A stretch of 64,000 bases of DNA from Fomitopsis serialis (GCF_022376445.1 NW_025954965.1:372001-436000), one strand, 5' to 3'; counted from the first letter of the stretch, positions 1 to 11,677 are shown. The notes: a model not told the origin generated them from the sequence alone. Made by a program: numbers and translations.

Positions 1-139
1 ACGCGAACTTCTGTTCAGGCGATTGGAGAGGCCCGAAATAGATCTTCGCGGACTCGGTGTTGACTGCGTCCGCATCGTCACTGGAGGCCGAATTGAGGGA
101 ATTCATATCGCCCATATCTATCAACACGTCGTTGGACAT
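1..139 (-). CDS. Unrecognised protein, 5' part only (runs off left edge)
   Basis: The reverse strand has an open frame that starts with ATG at 139 and stays open to the window edge (46 codons). It begins MSNDVLIDMGDMNSLNSASS, is rich in Ser, Asp and Asn, and then has a more ordered stretch containing YFGPLQSPEQKF. I do not recognise the family. The ATG lies 242 bases from the start of the divergent zinc-cluster regulator at 382, so the gap probably holds two promoters. The start choice rests on the first ATG of a clean open frame and the coding-like residue mix. The alternative is that this is non-coding; most of the gene lies outside the window. Confidence 0.45.
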   Translation of the reverse strand, partial: MSNDVLIDMGDMNSLNSASSDDADAVNTESAKIYFGPLQSPEQKFA

Positions 140-381
140 GCCGGGCGCAGGTCAGGAAGACGCGAGGTGGGAGGCGCGAGGGCGGGTGGATGAGAGAGGC
201 GTGTTAGGAGGAAGGCCGGTAGGGCGTGGAGCGGAACGTTGGTCGCGTTTGAGCCACGTGATCGAGCATTCACGCGACGCGTTGTTGTTTCACTTATCCG
301 CGCTTGCCGATTGCCGATCCGAGTCGTATGCCGAATCAGCCACAGCAACTCGCGCGCGATCCACCTCACACTGTAACAGCC

Positions 382-2729
382 ATGACAAAAACATGTTCAG
401 CATGCAGGTGAGAGCTACTTTGCGCCAGGTGCCTAGATTATCTGTCCCACTCATAGTCCAATTATAACTAGAAGCCGTAAAGTGGTATGTTATCGCCGCA
501 CCAGCCGTAGGCACGACGTTAGTACGTTACCTGACGTCCAAGGCCATCCTGTGATAGCGATGCGACGGCATTACGCCAGTGTGTGGGCCATGCTCAAAGG
601 CACGTCGGCCTATTAAATGCGTCTACGTAGACAAGCCTGCGACCCAACCCAAAGGCCCCTTGCTTCAGAAAGGGAACGCGTGCATTGCCTGCCGGTGCGT
701 TATCCAGCATGCCTGGCACCAACAATGTACTGATACCTCACTTTTCTCATGCTACATTCAGGCGGAAGAAGAAGGTCGAGGCATCGTCATTATGTGCTAA
801 GTCACTCTGACCTATCTTTGAACAGAGATGTGACGCCAAGCGGCCCTATTGCACGACTTGCGAAGTGGCCGGAAAGCAACAAGAGTGTTTGTACGAAGAG
901 AACGTCCAGCACCATCTGACTGAGGCTCTCATCGCTCGTACACTAGAGCTTGAGAATCGCCTGGCTGTCTATGAAGGGCAATCTCAGACGTCGTCTCCAG
1001 AGCAGTCAGGTATGTTTACGGGCCTGATAACATACGTCTTTTTTCAACACCAATGCTTACAGGCAGAACATCTCAAGCCGATGACCCCTCGTCTCTGTCC
1101 GTGCTCCCGTCCTCACCACTCCCATTAGCTCTAGACGGCAGTAGCACACTCGACATCACGTTTCCAGGTGCTATATCGAATTTAGGAGCATCCTATACAC
1201 CTGATCTAATCGAACAATTCATGTCATCAGAAGGAAGTACCCCATCTTCAACGGCCTCCTCCAGTCGCTCTACACTAATATCCTCGCAGGATTTGACTGA
1301 CTAGTGAGTAACTGCGTGCATACATGATTGGACGCTCACAGATGATCTTCCAGCCGGGCAACTTTCCTCGCTCACCATTGCCAGCTCGGTATCAGCTTGA
1401 CCGAGCAGAGGCTACAAGCTATCATGAATGGGGACATGTCCGGAACGTACATCCATCCGGTGCTTGTTCACGTCGCGCAAGTCATCGGGTGTCGCTTCTG
1501 GCAGGTCCAACGTCGAATCGTCATAAACAGCTCAGTAGAGACCACCTTACTGCAGCATGTCGAGCAAGCTATGAGTGACACACCGGCCCCAGTAACACGG
1601 CTGCAGGTACATTGTATACTGGCCATTTACTTCCTCCTCAAGCGACAGATGCGCGAACGCCGGGAGCAGCTCATGAAAGCCGCACAGGTCACCTTACACA
1701 ATAATATCAGGTTCGACACCCATACGGCGGAGGCATTTGCGTCCCTCGAGAACACCATCGACGAAGCCCATGAACAAATATGCGCTTTGAGCCAGTTCAT
1801 GTACCTCGACAAAGCTGCCGCGATCGTCCTCAATGATCCCTCACTGCTGACTTCCGACTATGACCAACAACTCAACATGCTGCCGGTAATGATCTGCTCT
1901 TCTTGCTGAGAATCACGCCCTGACTCCCTGGTCAGTACATGTTCCCGATCATGACCAAGAGCAACCTAGTCGTCATCCGTGCCAGAAGTATTGCACTCCT
2001 CCAGGAAAGTCACAGGCTTGCAGTCAGGTGGACCGAGATCATGATGAACATGGGGGCATTCGATCCGCAGGCCACGCTCAATGACCAAACGAAGTGGTAC
2101 GACGATTACTGGGAGCTAATGGAGAACGTGCTGGAGCACATCTCGACGCTCACCGTCAGCACGCTGAAGTCGAGCTTTGGTGGCCAGAGAGAGCTGGCGC
2201 TGGCGCTGAAGATGTGCACGATCGTATCGTTGACGGCGGCGGCGGAGTTGCATCGACTGTTGGCGGGCCACCATCCAGACTCGCGGACCAAGTGTCTGAA
2301 CACCGCCCTTGAGATCATCAGCGTATGTGATCCCTCTACATACACATGCAAGGTTGTAGCTGACCGTATCTCAGATCACAAAGGAGCTGCGCGACGATGA
2401 TTACCACTTCTTGGACCCCATATTAGGCGTATGTGTCGTCATGATCCTATGGGCGAGTCTGACGTATTCTATGCAGACATGTTGGTCTATGATTGCTGCT
2501 CTGCTCGATCAACAACGACCATATGTCGAAGAGCAATCACAATTGAAGGCGTCCTACGACATAATCCTCAGCTCTGCGAACAAGCTTGGGCTCGCATTGC
2601 CGTACATGGGTATGTACCGCAGTACCAGTGTCACCGCCACGGAAGCTGACATGGTGAACAGAGCATTCGCTCGTCACGATCAAAAACGTCGCGCCCTCAG
2701 ACAATGAGGGTCGGAGTCAATCATTTTGA
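382..2729 (+). CDS. Fungal transcription factor with two tandem Zn2Cys6 clusters
   Basis: Predicted nuclear D/NA-binding regulator. Two complete zinc binuclear clusters lie at about residues 5-34 and 54-83, each with the spacing C-X2-C-X6-C-X6-C-X2-C-X8-C (first begins CSACRSRKVRCDG, second CIACRRKKKRCDA). A leucine-rich helix (LELENRLAVYE) follows, then a Ser/Thr-rich linker and an all-helical C-terminal half like the fungal-specific transcription factor domain. Exons read by eye: 382-407, 472-484, 558-694, 762-774, 826-1009, 1063-1299, then from about 1354 with further introns near 1882-1936, 2323-2373, 2429-2476 and 2610-2661. The 13-nt exons 472-484 and 762-774 sit at the same place in each cluster. 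Start is the ATG at 382. The exon join near 1300-1396 is uncertain. The target genes cannot be told from the sequence. Confidence 0.8.
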
Positions 2730-3097
2730 CACTGCCGTCAACGTGTCGTCATATCACAAGGCTGGAAATGTTCGTGATCGTAGATTTGTTTGTTCACCTG
2801 GGCACTCTGTAGGTTATTGCGACAGTCCTTTTCATTGCGTCTGTTAATCGCCGGCCGTATACAAACCTCCGTGTGGTACTGTATTGTAGTGTGTATGTAG
2901 CGTGCCTAATTGCGCAATGAGACATGTGGTTCTGTAGTCATTAACGGATGTCGAGGTGGTGTATATCAGATCTCCTTGGTTAGCCTTGGACAAGATGCTC
3001 GTTTGATGCCGGGACTTTTATCAAGAACAAGTTGACTCGAAGTTGGCAGGCCCTCTCATGCATCTTCGATCGTATGGCCAGAAGGTGCAACATAGCA
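2730..3097. other. Convergent intergenic gap
   Basis: This 368-base gap separates the 3' ends of the zinc-cluster regulator and the NEPRO-like gene. It is relatively AT-rich and must hold the 3' UTRs and polyadenylation signals of both genes. I see no coding frame with family resemblance. Confidence 0.5.
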
Positions 3098-4403
3098 TCA
3101 TGGCCCAAATATGTCGTCGATCTCGTCCCGTTTCTTTTTCTTCACTTTCTTGTGTTGTGTCTCGCCCGTGCCCTTCCGCTTCACCACGGTGTGAACAGGC
3201 TCGCCAATCGAAGAGGTACGGCTTTCGCGAGCAACGTTGGTCCGCACGGAAGTAACTACAGCAAAGCAGTTATTCAACAAGATAAGCAACCGGACACGTA
3301 TTAGCATTCTTACCGATTTTGCTGGAGACCATGTTAAGGTCTTCTAGCAGAGAAGGCGTAGGATCAGAGGGTGCGGAATCTACTGGCAGCACAGACGGCA
3401 GAGGGGACTCGTTGGCCGAAGTTGTCGTATGTCGCACCAAGACACTCCCAATATCGACATCTTCGTCGACCAGAACAACGCGATCTGGAGTGTAGCGCGA
3501 TTGTTCCACCTGAATGTCAGAAGCGATGGGTATGATCTGTGGCGGAGGCTGATGCGAAGGGAAGAGCTTGCCACTGCGGGCTAGTTCTGGCTGACGGAGA
3601 GCATGAGTCCAAGTTCACTGACCCTACTCGAAGGACTCACGTCGAGATTTTGCAATAAGCGACAGCAAGCATCTTGAGTAAGTTTCATGCACGATTGAAC
3701 CTCATTGAGCAATTCACTCAGTCTGGAGGTTATGGCGGCTAGCGTCAGGATAAGCTGCAGGAAGGCGGCTGTCTGCATCACCAGAGTGAAGGAGCTAATG
3801 CGAAAGGGTCAGTAGGGCATTTTCAGGGGGGCACGTCTTCCCTCACTGATATGCTGATGAGAACCGATCTTGAGCCTGTCGAACCAAGTTACTGAGGAAC
3901 GGACCGACGAGACACGGCGTATAACTACCTTCTCAAGCAGTAAACACCCCTCTGAACATCGCCGCAGAACGAACGTTACCAGACTTGCATCAGGAGCGTG
4001 CGTCCAGGGCCCTTTGAGGAGTTTTGAACTACATTGACATGAACTTGACCGGATGGTAAGAGTGCTGAATCCCTTACTTCTGTAGGGCGGCTTCTCCCCA
4101 AAATGCAACTCGCATTGTCTCAACGAGTCCATACAATTGCATCTCCTCTACCCGTGTACCATAGCGCCTGATTTCTACAACGCTCCTCCAAAACAGTTCT
4201 GTGCGATGCTGGTTCTTGCCTTTGTAGTACAACCTCTCGAGGACTTGCAGTTCGAGCGCATGAGATGCGAGAGCTGTCTGCAGACGTCTGGTGCAGGTCT
4301 TGAGCTGCTTGAGGACACCGTTGATGTCAGACTGAGCCGTCGAGCCAAGAGATGCTTTCGGAAGGTAAGCTACTGGCGGAGGGAGTGCGACGCGCCGAGC
4401 CAT
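3098..4403 (-). CDS. NEPRO/Rmp1-like nucleolar protein
   Basis: Resembles the NEPRO (nucleolus and neural progenitor) family, which is linked to RNase MRP and pre-rRNA processing in the nucleolus. The first exon (4403 down to about 4075) carries a helical block with LKQLKTCTRRLQTALASHA, then LYYKGKNQHRTELFWRSV; the H-R-x-x-x-x-F/W pattern with flanking helices is what suggested the family. Later helices (AAFLQLILTLAAITSRLSEL) are followed by an acidic linker, and the protein ends with a Lys-rich tract and RDEIDDIFGP before TGA at 3098-3100, a tail I associate with this family. Introns follow about 4075, near 3900-3776 (exact join unclear), 3650-3600 and 3314-3257. It is divergent from the AP-2 beta gene across 273 bases. 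The family call is from memory of motif shape, so moderate. Confidence 0.55.
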
Positions 4404-4676
4404 TTCGGCGGTGGTGGTGGACCGGGGCGAAGGAGTCGATCATTGACATTGGCTGTTGGGCGTCTCTCCTGAGATGATCTCAGCCCCGCGGCCTGGGACG
4501 CTCACGCTCGACACCAGTGCCCTGCACCAACGCGACTCTTCGGCGAAGCTAACGAGGCTGTACTCCGTCTGGTCTTCGTCCGACGCGACATAACGAAACT
4601 GGACATCTGCACTTGACACGAACCACCGGGGAGCGGCAAGTAGGCTCGGGGCGATACTTAGCTGGACCAGCACACC

Positions 4677-7335
4677 ATGAGCGGACAGGGTGCCCAAGAT
4701 GCCAAGTTCTTTCAAAGGGGCAAGATCCAAGTGAGTAGATGCATAACATACTTGGCGCAAAGTTACACATGTATGTGTGAATGTAGGAGTTCCGCGCCGA
4801 GTTGCAGGCGGCGGAGACTAAGGACAAGAAATTCACGAAACGGAAGACCGTTCTCAAGAAGATAGTTGCTAACATTACAATGGGCAATGACAGTACGTCG
4901 CATGTCTATGTATCTGTTGAAAATTCCTGAACTATCGTGTGCGTTAGTGTCACCACTGTTCAACGACGTGATCCAATGCCTAAGCATACCTTCCCTTGAG
5001 ATCAAGAAGAGTACGTTTCCATGTACGCCTCTCCGAGAGTTCTGAGAGATCTTCATTGCAACAGTGGTATATCTCTTCCTGGTATGCTACGGCAGATCCA
5101 AGGCCGACCAAATACGCCTCGTGATGCCAAGCTTCCTCCAGGTGAGCACCTCCTACCAACTATGTTCGGTCCGGCTGAGACGGTCTAGGACTGTGAAGAC
5201 CGGAATCCTTTGATCCGTGCCCTCGCAATTCGAACGATGTCATACATACCCGCTCCCATTGTCGTAGAAGAGCTCGAAGACCCGCTACGGCATGCTCTCA
5301 AGGACCGCGATCCATACGTCCGCAAGACCGCCGCCATCTGCGTGGCGAAGCTGTACAACGCCGACCCACGGAAATGCGAACGCAATGGCTTCGTGGAGCT
5401 GCTCCGTGACCTCCTTCTGGATACCAATGCTACCGTCGTGGCAAATGCTGTCGCTGCATTGACCGAGATCGGTGACCGGCAAGATGGCGTTATCTTCAAG
5501 TTAAACTTGACAGTTGCGAATAAACTCCTAGCAGCACTGGGTGAAAGCTCAGAGTGTGTATGGTCCATTCGGTACGACTGGTCTAAATGCTGATTACCTC
5601 ACCTGTCAGATGGGGACAAATCTACATCCTTGACTCACTACTGCGATATGTACCCGAGAAGCATGAGGACGCTGAACTGATGGCTGAACGAGTTATCGTC
5701 CAGCTACAACACGCTAACTCCGCTGTCGTTCTAACTACCATCAAAGTTCTACTATATCTCATGAACTACATGGAGAACCGACGCTTGATGGACTACATCT
5801 GCAAGAAGATGGGACCGCCATTAGGTCAGCTGGTTCAGTCTCTCGCCCATCCCCCGATTACTCATTATTTTCTAGTGACACTACTATCATCTGGTCCTGA
5901 GGTGCAATACGTAGCACTACGGAACATACTGCTCATCATTCAACGACGACCACAAGTGCTCAAGAACGACGTGAAGGTGTTCTTCTGCAAGTATAATGAT
6001 CCAATATACGTCAAGCTTGCCAAGCTCGAGATCATGTATCGTCTCGCAAGAGAAGAGAACGCCCGTGAGGTGCTCGCAGAGCTTCAAGAGTGAGGCCTCG
6101 CTACCGTCGTTCATAAGCTTACTGGAAGCTCATATACACACCAGGTACGCATCAGAGGTCGACGTCGACTTCGTGCGCAAAGCAGTGCGCTCAATAGGCC
6201 GGCTCGCTATCAAGGTGCAACCAGCAGCAGACGACTGCATCAAGGCGCTCCTCGAGCTCATCGAGACGAAGGTGACGTACGTCGTGCAGGAGGCCGTGAT
6301 CGTCATCAAGGACGTCTTCCGGCGGTATCCTGGGCGGTACGAGGGCATCATCCCCACGCTCTGCGCGAACCTCGACGCGCTCGACGAGCCCGAGAGCAAG
6401 GCAGCCATGATCTGGATAGTGGGGCAGTTCGCGGACCGCATAGAGAACGCGGACGAACTGATGGACGACCTCACGTACACCTTCCTCGAGGAGCCGACTG
6501 AGGTCCAGCTCGCGCTCCTCTCCGCTGCGGTGAAGCTCTTCATATACAAGTCCCAGAGTGACACGACGAAGGCGCTCGTGCACAAGGTGTTGAAGTGGGC
6601 GACAGAAGAGGTCGATAACCCTGACCTCCGCGATAGAGGGTTCATGTACTGGAGGTTGCTGGCGCTCAGCCCGTCGGGGGCGAGTGAGGTCATCCTCGCG
6701 GAGAAGCCCGCGATCACGACGGACGCGGATCGTATGGACCGCGGTGCGCTCGACCAGCTGCTCCTGCACACCGGGACGCTTGGTAGTATATACCATAAGA
6801 ACCCGGAGGTACGTCAGTTCCACAGTCCCTCAGCCTCGGACTCACTTTTCTGAACGCCCCGTATACTAGACCTTCATCCGAGGCGCAACTGGCAAAGCGC
6901 TCACCGACAGCCCAGCCCTCAACCCCCTCTCGCGGCAAGTCCTCGTCCCCGTCGCGCGCACGCACCTCCTCCCCCCAGCCAGCATCCGCGTGGCTGGCCC
7001 CGTCGACCCGCGCGTGGCCAACCCGCCCTCGCCCGTCCCGCCGCCCCGGCAGAACGGCGCGTCCCTCCCCGCGACGGCGCTCTCGCCGTCCGCATCGCAG
7101 GCGTCGACGACGTCAGTGCCGCTCGCGACGCAGGACCTTCTGGGGGCGACGAGGACGGCGAGGGGAGGGCGAGACGGAGGACAACGACCACGACCACGAG
7201 GACCTCGTGCGCGCGGAGGCGGTCGCGCCCGCGAGCGACCCGTACGCTGCGCTCGACAATGCGTTTGGAGGCTACGTCTCGGATGGGCCGAGGCCGCAGC
7301 ACAACGGGGATGCGAATGACGACTTGTTGTTCTGA
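4677..7335 (+). CDS. APL1: AP-2 adaptor complex beta subunit (beta adaptin)
   Basis: Large subunit of the clathrin adaptor AP-2, acting in endocytosis at the plasma membrane. Exons (4677-4730, 4787-4892, 4948-5010, 5065-5141, 5189-5553, 5610-5824, 5876-6089, 6145-6809, then from about 6870) join in frame without lesions into an adaptin trunk of HEAT-like helices with family landmarks CEDRNPLIRALAIRTM, DPYVRKTAAICVAKLYN, WGQIYILDSLLRYVP and AAMIWIVGQFADRI. The N-terminus (MSGQGAQDAKFFQRGK) fits the fungal Apl1 class rather than the AP-1 Apl2 class, which starts differently. About 730 residues, so trunk and short hinge without a large ear. The Pro/Ala-rich hinge after 6950 needs a frame change near 7116-7167 to reach the acidic tail ending DDLLF and TGA at 7333-7335. 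Confidence 0.88.
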
Positions 7336-7928
7336 CCCGCCTGGAGGTATGCTTAGGTGGCGATGAAGGAGGTTGTGTGAGGAACGCTGACGGCCGCAGA
7401 CGCGCGTGTGTATGTACATTCTCCCCCATGAATTAGGCTTAGTGCTTGTGTTAATGACGAACATGTGTTATACGAGGACGACTTGACCTGACTCGAGAGA
7501 GCAGACTCACCGCGGACATGTCGAGAATGAAAGACACAGACGAGTTCCCCGAGAATCCCCCGCAGTACTGACACTTGACTGACACCGTCACGAAGTGTGA
7601 GGCTTGTTTATGAAGTAGTGCATGCTAATTCAAATGCTGGATACAAACAGTAGTTGCACTAATATACATGCACCGAGATGCATTACATGATGGTCATTAA
7701 TTGAATCAAACGGCGATCGTACAGTATTATCATCAATGCGGGGCCAGTGGCGAATCTTAGACTCGAAACAACATATCACACGCGAGGACGGTTTTTCGTG
7801 CATACAGTCCCGCGAAGCACCGTACACGCGCGCGATCGTTCGTATTTCGTGGTATGCCGAGAAGAGGCCCATGGGCGCTGCACGCAAGCGCGTGCGCTCA
7901 CGACGAGAGCTTTAAAGCAACGACGCCC
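7336..7928. other. Convergent intergenic gap without recognisable gene
   Basis: Nearly 600 bases between the 3' ends of the AP-2 beta gene and the opsin-related gene. Only short open frames without family resemblance are present. It presumably contains both 3' UTRs. Confidence 0.5.
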
Positions 7929-9052
7929 TTAGACCCGGTTCGCCGCCGCTGCGCCGCCTGATGCTGCCGCCACGCCGTTCGCAGTCGCAGGTCCCGCACC
8001 CGCACCAGGGCCCACACCCGCACCAGTGCCCGCCGTCACGCCATTCGCTCCAGGGGCAGCCGCCATGCCTGGGCCGCCCGCACCTCCACCCGGGCCATAC
8101 CCCGTATCAGTGTACTTGCCCGACCACAGCCCGAACGCGGCCATGTCGACGGAGCGGAGGCCGAAGAGGAAGAAGAACAGGAAGACGGGGCCGGCGAGGA
8201 GGTCGAGGATGCCGTACCAGATCATCTCGCCCGTGACGGAGATGACGTTCCCGCCCTCGGCGCACGCCCAGCAGATCGGGTAGAGCATGAGCAGGAGCGA
8301 GAAGTACGCGGCGGTGCGGATGTACCCGCTGCGCACCGCGCCGCCGCTGCGAAGGTCGAGCGCCGGCTGTAGCCGAGGAGGACGTGCCTGAGGGCGTGGG
8401 TGAGGTAAGTAAGGCCCGTGTGCTGGGTGGGGAGGGCGACGTACCAGATGTAGAACAGGGCGAGGAGGCCGAAGACGTAGAAGCCCCACTTGTAGCTCGT
8501 GGGGACGAGGGCGCCGACGAGCCCGCAGATGACCAACACCCAGCCCATGAAGACGGTGGTGAAGATGTCGGAGAGCGTGAGGCCGGTGGCAAGCAGCAGT
8601 CAAGAAGTAGAAGCGGGAGCGTGATGAACCATTGGATGTACCGGACATACTGGATTGTAAAGTATTAGTCTCGAAGATGATTAGTTACACCGGGCGATAC
8701 TTGCGAAGATCTGACGGGTCGTGCCAGGTACACCGCCGCGGAGAAATTCCTCCGTCACAGGGGCAGCACCCAAATCGGATGCCATGGCGAAGTAGGCAAT
8801 CGTCGCAGTGGTCAGGACGATGATGCCAATTTGGTGGAAGAGTCGTGTTCCCCGAGCCCTCTGCGACAAACAATTATCGTCTGCAGATGTGATGACTGCG
8901 AGGCAGGTAGCACATACGGTAAATGTCCAGCCAAGCATTGCGAGGTCACATAGGCCCATGATGGCGGTGACAGCCCATAGCCAGTCAGATCCACCAGGGG
9001 TGAGGTGGCGGGAGGCATTGGGCGGGTTGTTGTCGAGGGAAGAGCCAGCCAT
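7929..9052 (-). CDS. Opsin-related seven-helix membrane protein (YRO2/MRH1/HSP30 type)
   Basis: Seven-transmembrane protein of the microbial-rhodopsin superfamily, plasma-membrane, in the stress-associated opsin-related branch. Exons 9052-8918, 8860-8705 and 8649-7929. Helices seen in order: DWLWAVTAIMGLCDLAMLGW, GIIVLTTATIAYFAMAS, YVRYIQWFITLPLLLL, MGWVLVICGLVGALVP, YVFGLLALFYIWYVAL, AAYFSLLLMLYPICW and the last helix with YGILDLLAGPVFLFFF. The last helix keeps the Asp, but the residue four on, the retinal Schiff-base Lys in photoactive rhodopsins, is Gly, so it should not bind retinal. The tail is Gly/Ala/Pro-rich. Intron 2 (8704-8650) has a GC donor. Two single-base gaps in exon 3 (about 8600 and 8360) break the literal frame. 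A minus-strand TATA-like box lies at 9159-9166. Confidence 0.82.
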
Positions 9053-9158
9053 TGCGTGTCGTATGAGTCGTGAATTAGCAGGCGATTAGATTACGATGCG
9101 GAGGAAAGCTCCAACTGGAGGGTAGAAGACAACGAGGAATGCCGAAGGACAGCGGGGG

Positions 9159-9166
9159 ATTATATG
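9159..9166 (-). promoter_or_regulatory. TATA-like box upstream of the opsin-related gene
   Basis: On the minus strand the sequence reads CATATAAT within cttcatataatccccc, about 107 bases before the ATG at 9052. Position and sequence fit a core promoter; the transcription start itself cannot be seen. Confidence 0.4.
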
Positions 9167-10223
9167 AAGGCAGGCAGACGACCGCTCCACAAGCAAGTAC
9201 GATGACGGGCAGCCATCGACGTGCAGCGGCAGGAGGTGCTATCATGGGTGTCGTCAGAGGGGGCGTACGACGAGGATAGGATACATGCGCGGAAACTCTC
9301 GCGATGATTCGCGTTCGGTCGCCCGGAAAGGCAGCACGGAGGCAAACCGGAGCAGTGTGGCGGCACAGGCTTTGCCCGGCGCACTTGTTGAGGGAGATCT
9401 GGGCCTGCGTGTGGGCCCTCGGAGGTCGAGAGAGGCACATCTCGTATGTTTACTGCCTGAGTGGACGGTCGGGTGCTGGGGCAGCGCCATGGGTGTCGCG
9501 TGAGCACAGACATGATGATCTTGGAGATCTTGAGTGAATGAGTCTACCTCACCACCGCGATCACATGATACGCGTTTACGATCGAGAATTGCCTCCGTGT
9601 CTTCCTCTGTCGCCATCACGGTACTTTGACTGTACTTGTCCCCCCTCGTCGCATGGCGATCGGCACTCCCAGGACGCTCTGTGAGCTGTCCAGCGGCTGT
9701 CTGTTCGAGGGCCTGTGGTCAAAGTCCTTCCAGAACTGCGCTTCCTTCATGATGACAGCGCGCCACTTGCCGCGAACAGAGCGATGTTGCGCTCCGAACG
9801 ACCAACTTCGATCTGGTGCTTAGGTCATTTCGACCCTCTTGCTAGCACGCTACCCTCACCACGCGCCGATAACTCAGCACAGTTCAAGCGGGCAGCCGAT
9901 GGGCCCGAAGAGGATCCCGACGCGTTCGCTCACTGATTTGCGCACGCATCCGATATGGTATAAGGGTAATGTAAATTTCAAGGTGACCTCATCCTGATCC
10001 GTCTTCTGCCGTGCAGTCAATCGTCTCTTCCGGACTGAGTAGCTTCCTTCTGACTATTGCAGTCATGGAGCCTAAGGTACACTCGACCATGGGCATAAGA
10101 TAACCTACGACATGTACCTCGTCATCGAGACCTAACGCACATGTCCGTACTCATACACTCCACTTGGCACTCACTATTCCTTCCTTTCTTCTTTCCAGGC
10201 CTCCGACAGCACTCCCGCGACCC
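9167..10223. other. Intergenic region upstream of opsin-related gene
   Basis: About 1 kb between the opsin-related promoter and the 3' end of the aldo-keto reductase. Short frames (for example 9626-9823 and 9715-9936 on the plus strand) show no family resemblance or plausible exon joins. I see upstream regulatory and 3' UTR sequence only. Confidence 0.4.
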
Positions 10224-11677
10224 TTACCGCCAGTACGTCGGCGCCTCCGATCCGACGATGAGCTTCGCCTGGTCAAGCGCCTTGAGGACCTCCTCGGGGA
10301 GCGGGCCCTTCTCCGAGTCCGCACAGTTCTGCTCGAGCTGCGCGCACTGCTCGCGCCGAGGATGACGCCGTCCGCGGGCGTCAGCGCGGAGTGGTGCTGG
10401 CACCACCGGAGCGCGATCTCCGTCAGGCGGAGGTTGTGCTTCTCCTGCAAGCGGTGCGCGTCTCAGGATCCGGTTTCGTACGCGCGGGAGAGGCAGAGCA
10501 CGTACCGCGATGGGCTTGAGGTAGTTCAGGGCCTCGAAGTACCCGCCTTTGAGGTACCGCGCGCGGTACATCGCGCCCATCTTGCTGCTCGGATCGAACC
10601 GCCCGCCTTTCGGGGCGTCCGCGTCGGGCGCGGCTACCTTGCCTGCGAAGAGGCCACCGCTGTGCGCGCGTGCGTCAGCGAGACGGTGCGCTATCTGAAG
10701 GCAAGGACGGAGACGCACGCGAGGGGGTTGTAGATGACGATGCGCAGGCCGAACTTGCGGCAGCAGGGAACGAGCTCGGCTTCCATCTCGCGCGTGACGG
10801 CGTTGTACATCCTGTGTAATGGCAGAGGTGATCGTGAATTCATTGAGCCCAGCACGTCTACCGCAATAGAATAGAGACGTACGCCTGATATATCTTAGGC
10901 TGGACATAGCCCTTGGCCTTGCAGATACTGACGATCTCAGCGACCTGACGAAGGGCAATCGCAGTCAAGAAATCAGCTTTATTGGGTAGCTAAATGTGCC
11001 GCAGAGTATGCATACCTCCCAGCTTGCGTAGTTACTGAGACCAAAGATCTGGCTGCGGAGTACTCAGTCGGTCTGTCTAGTTGACCATGGGAGTACACAC
11101 AATAGGCCCTGCTTGTAGAGCTCATTCACTTCGTGCAGTGTCTCCTCGAAGGGGACACTGCGGTCGGGGGCGTGTAGGTAGAGCACGCGGGCCTTGAGAG
11201 GCGTAAGGAGCTTGAGGGATGTTTGGAATATCGCGCGGAGCTTCTCAGGCGAGTGATCGCCGGGGTTGACTGGGAAAACTCTGTGAGAGCCGTCAGCGCT
11301 GGTCCTGGCAGAGCACAGCGGATGTGGATCAAACGTACTTGGTGTCGACCGTGACGTCGCTCGGGAGCTTCAATTGGGTAGCAGCTGGCGAAGCATGCAA
11401 GATGAGCAAGACGTATTCTGGACCTTGCAGGCGAAACGCACGCACAGACTCCGTCGTCCCTTCGGCGTACATCTCGCGGTGTCTAGTTCGCAATGGCCGT
11501 GCTTGAAAAAGACGTCGACGATCTCCTGACACTCGCCTGGATCGGATGTGCGGACGCCGTTCTTGCCAGCTTCCCCCATGGTCATAGTGCCCTAGCACAC
11601 CACCGATAAGCACATTTCTCGAGCAAGCTCACCGCCAGTCAGCCGCTCACAAAGATCAGCGGTACGCGGGTCGACAT
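10224..11677 (-). CDS. Aldo-keto reductase, AKR7 (aflatoxin-aldehyde reductase) type
   Basis: NADPH-dependent cytosolic reductase of aldehydes and dialdehydes. Exon 1 starts at ATG 11677 (MSTRVPLIF) and joins across a 59-nt intron (11650-11592) to GTMTMGEAGKNG, the usual AKR7 opening. The catalytic tetrad is visible: Asp in ELDTAR, Tyr in MYAEG, Lys in DTKVFPVNPGDHS, His in LYLHAPD. Later landmarks are FGLSNYASWE, IYNPLAGGLFAGK and the C-terminal cofactor-binding GVILGASSA followed by QLEQN. TAA is at 10224-10226. About seven introns. The frame needs one extra base near 11473 (just before the catalytic MYAEG) and one near 10343 (between GASSAR and QLEQN); all else is intact, so I treat it as a working gene with sequence errors. 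Confidence 0.85.

Noticed and set aside
6130..6823. Antisense open frames of about 210 codons inside the AP-2 beta gene
   Set aside because: Shadows of a strongly conserved adaptin exon on the plus strand; codon bias of the sense gene leaves the reverse frames open.
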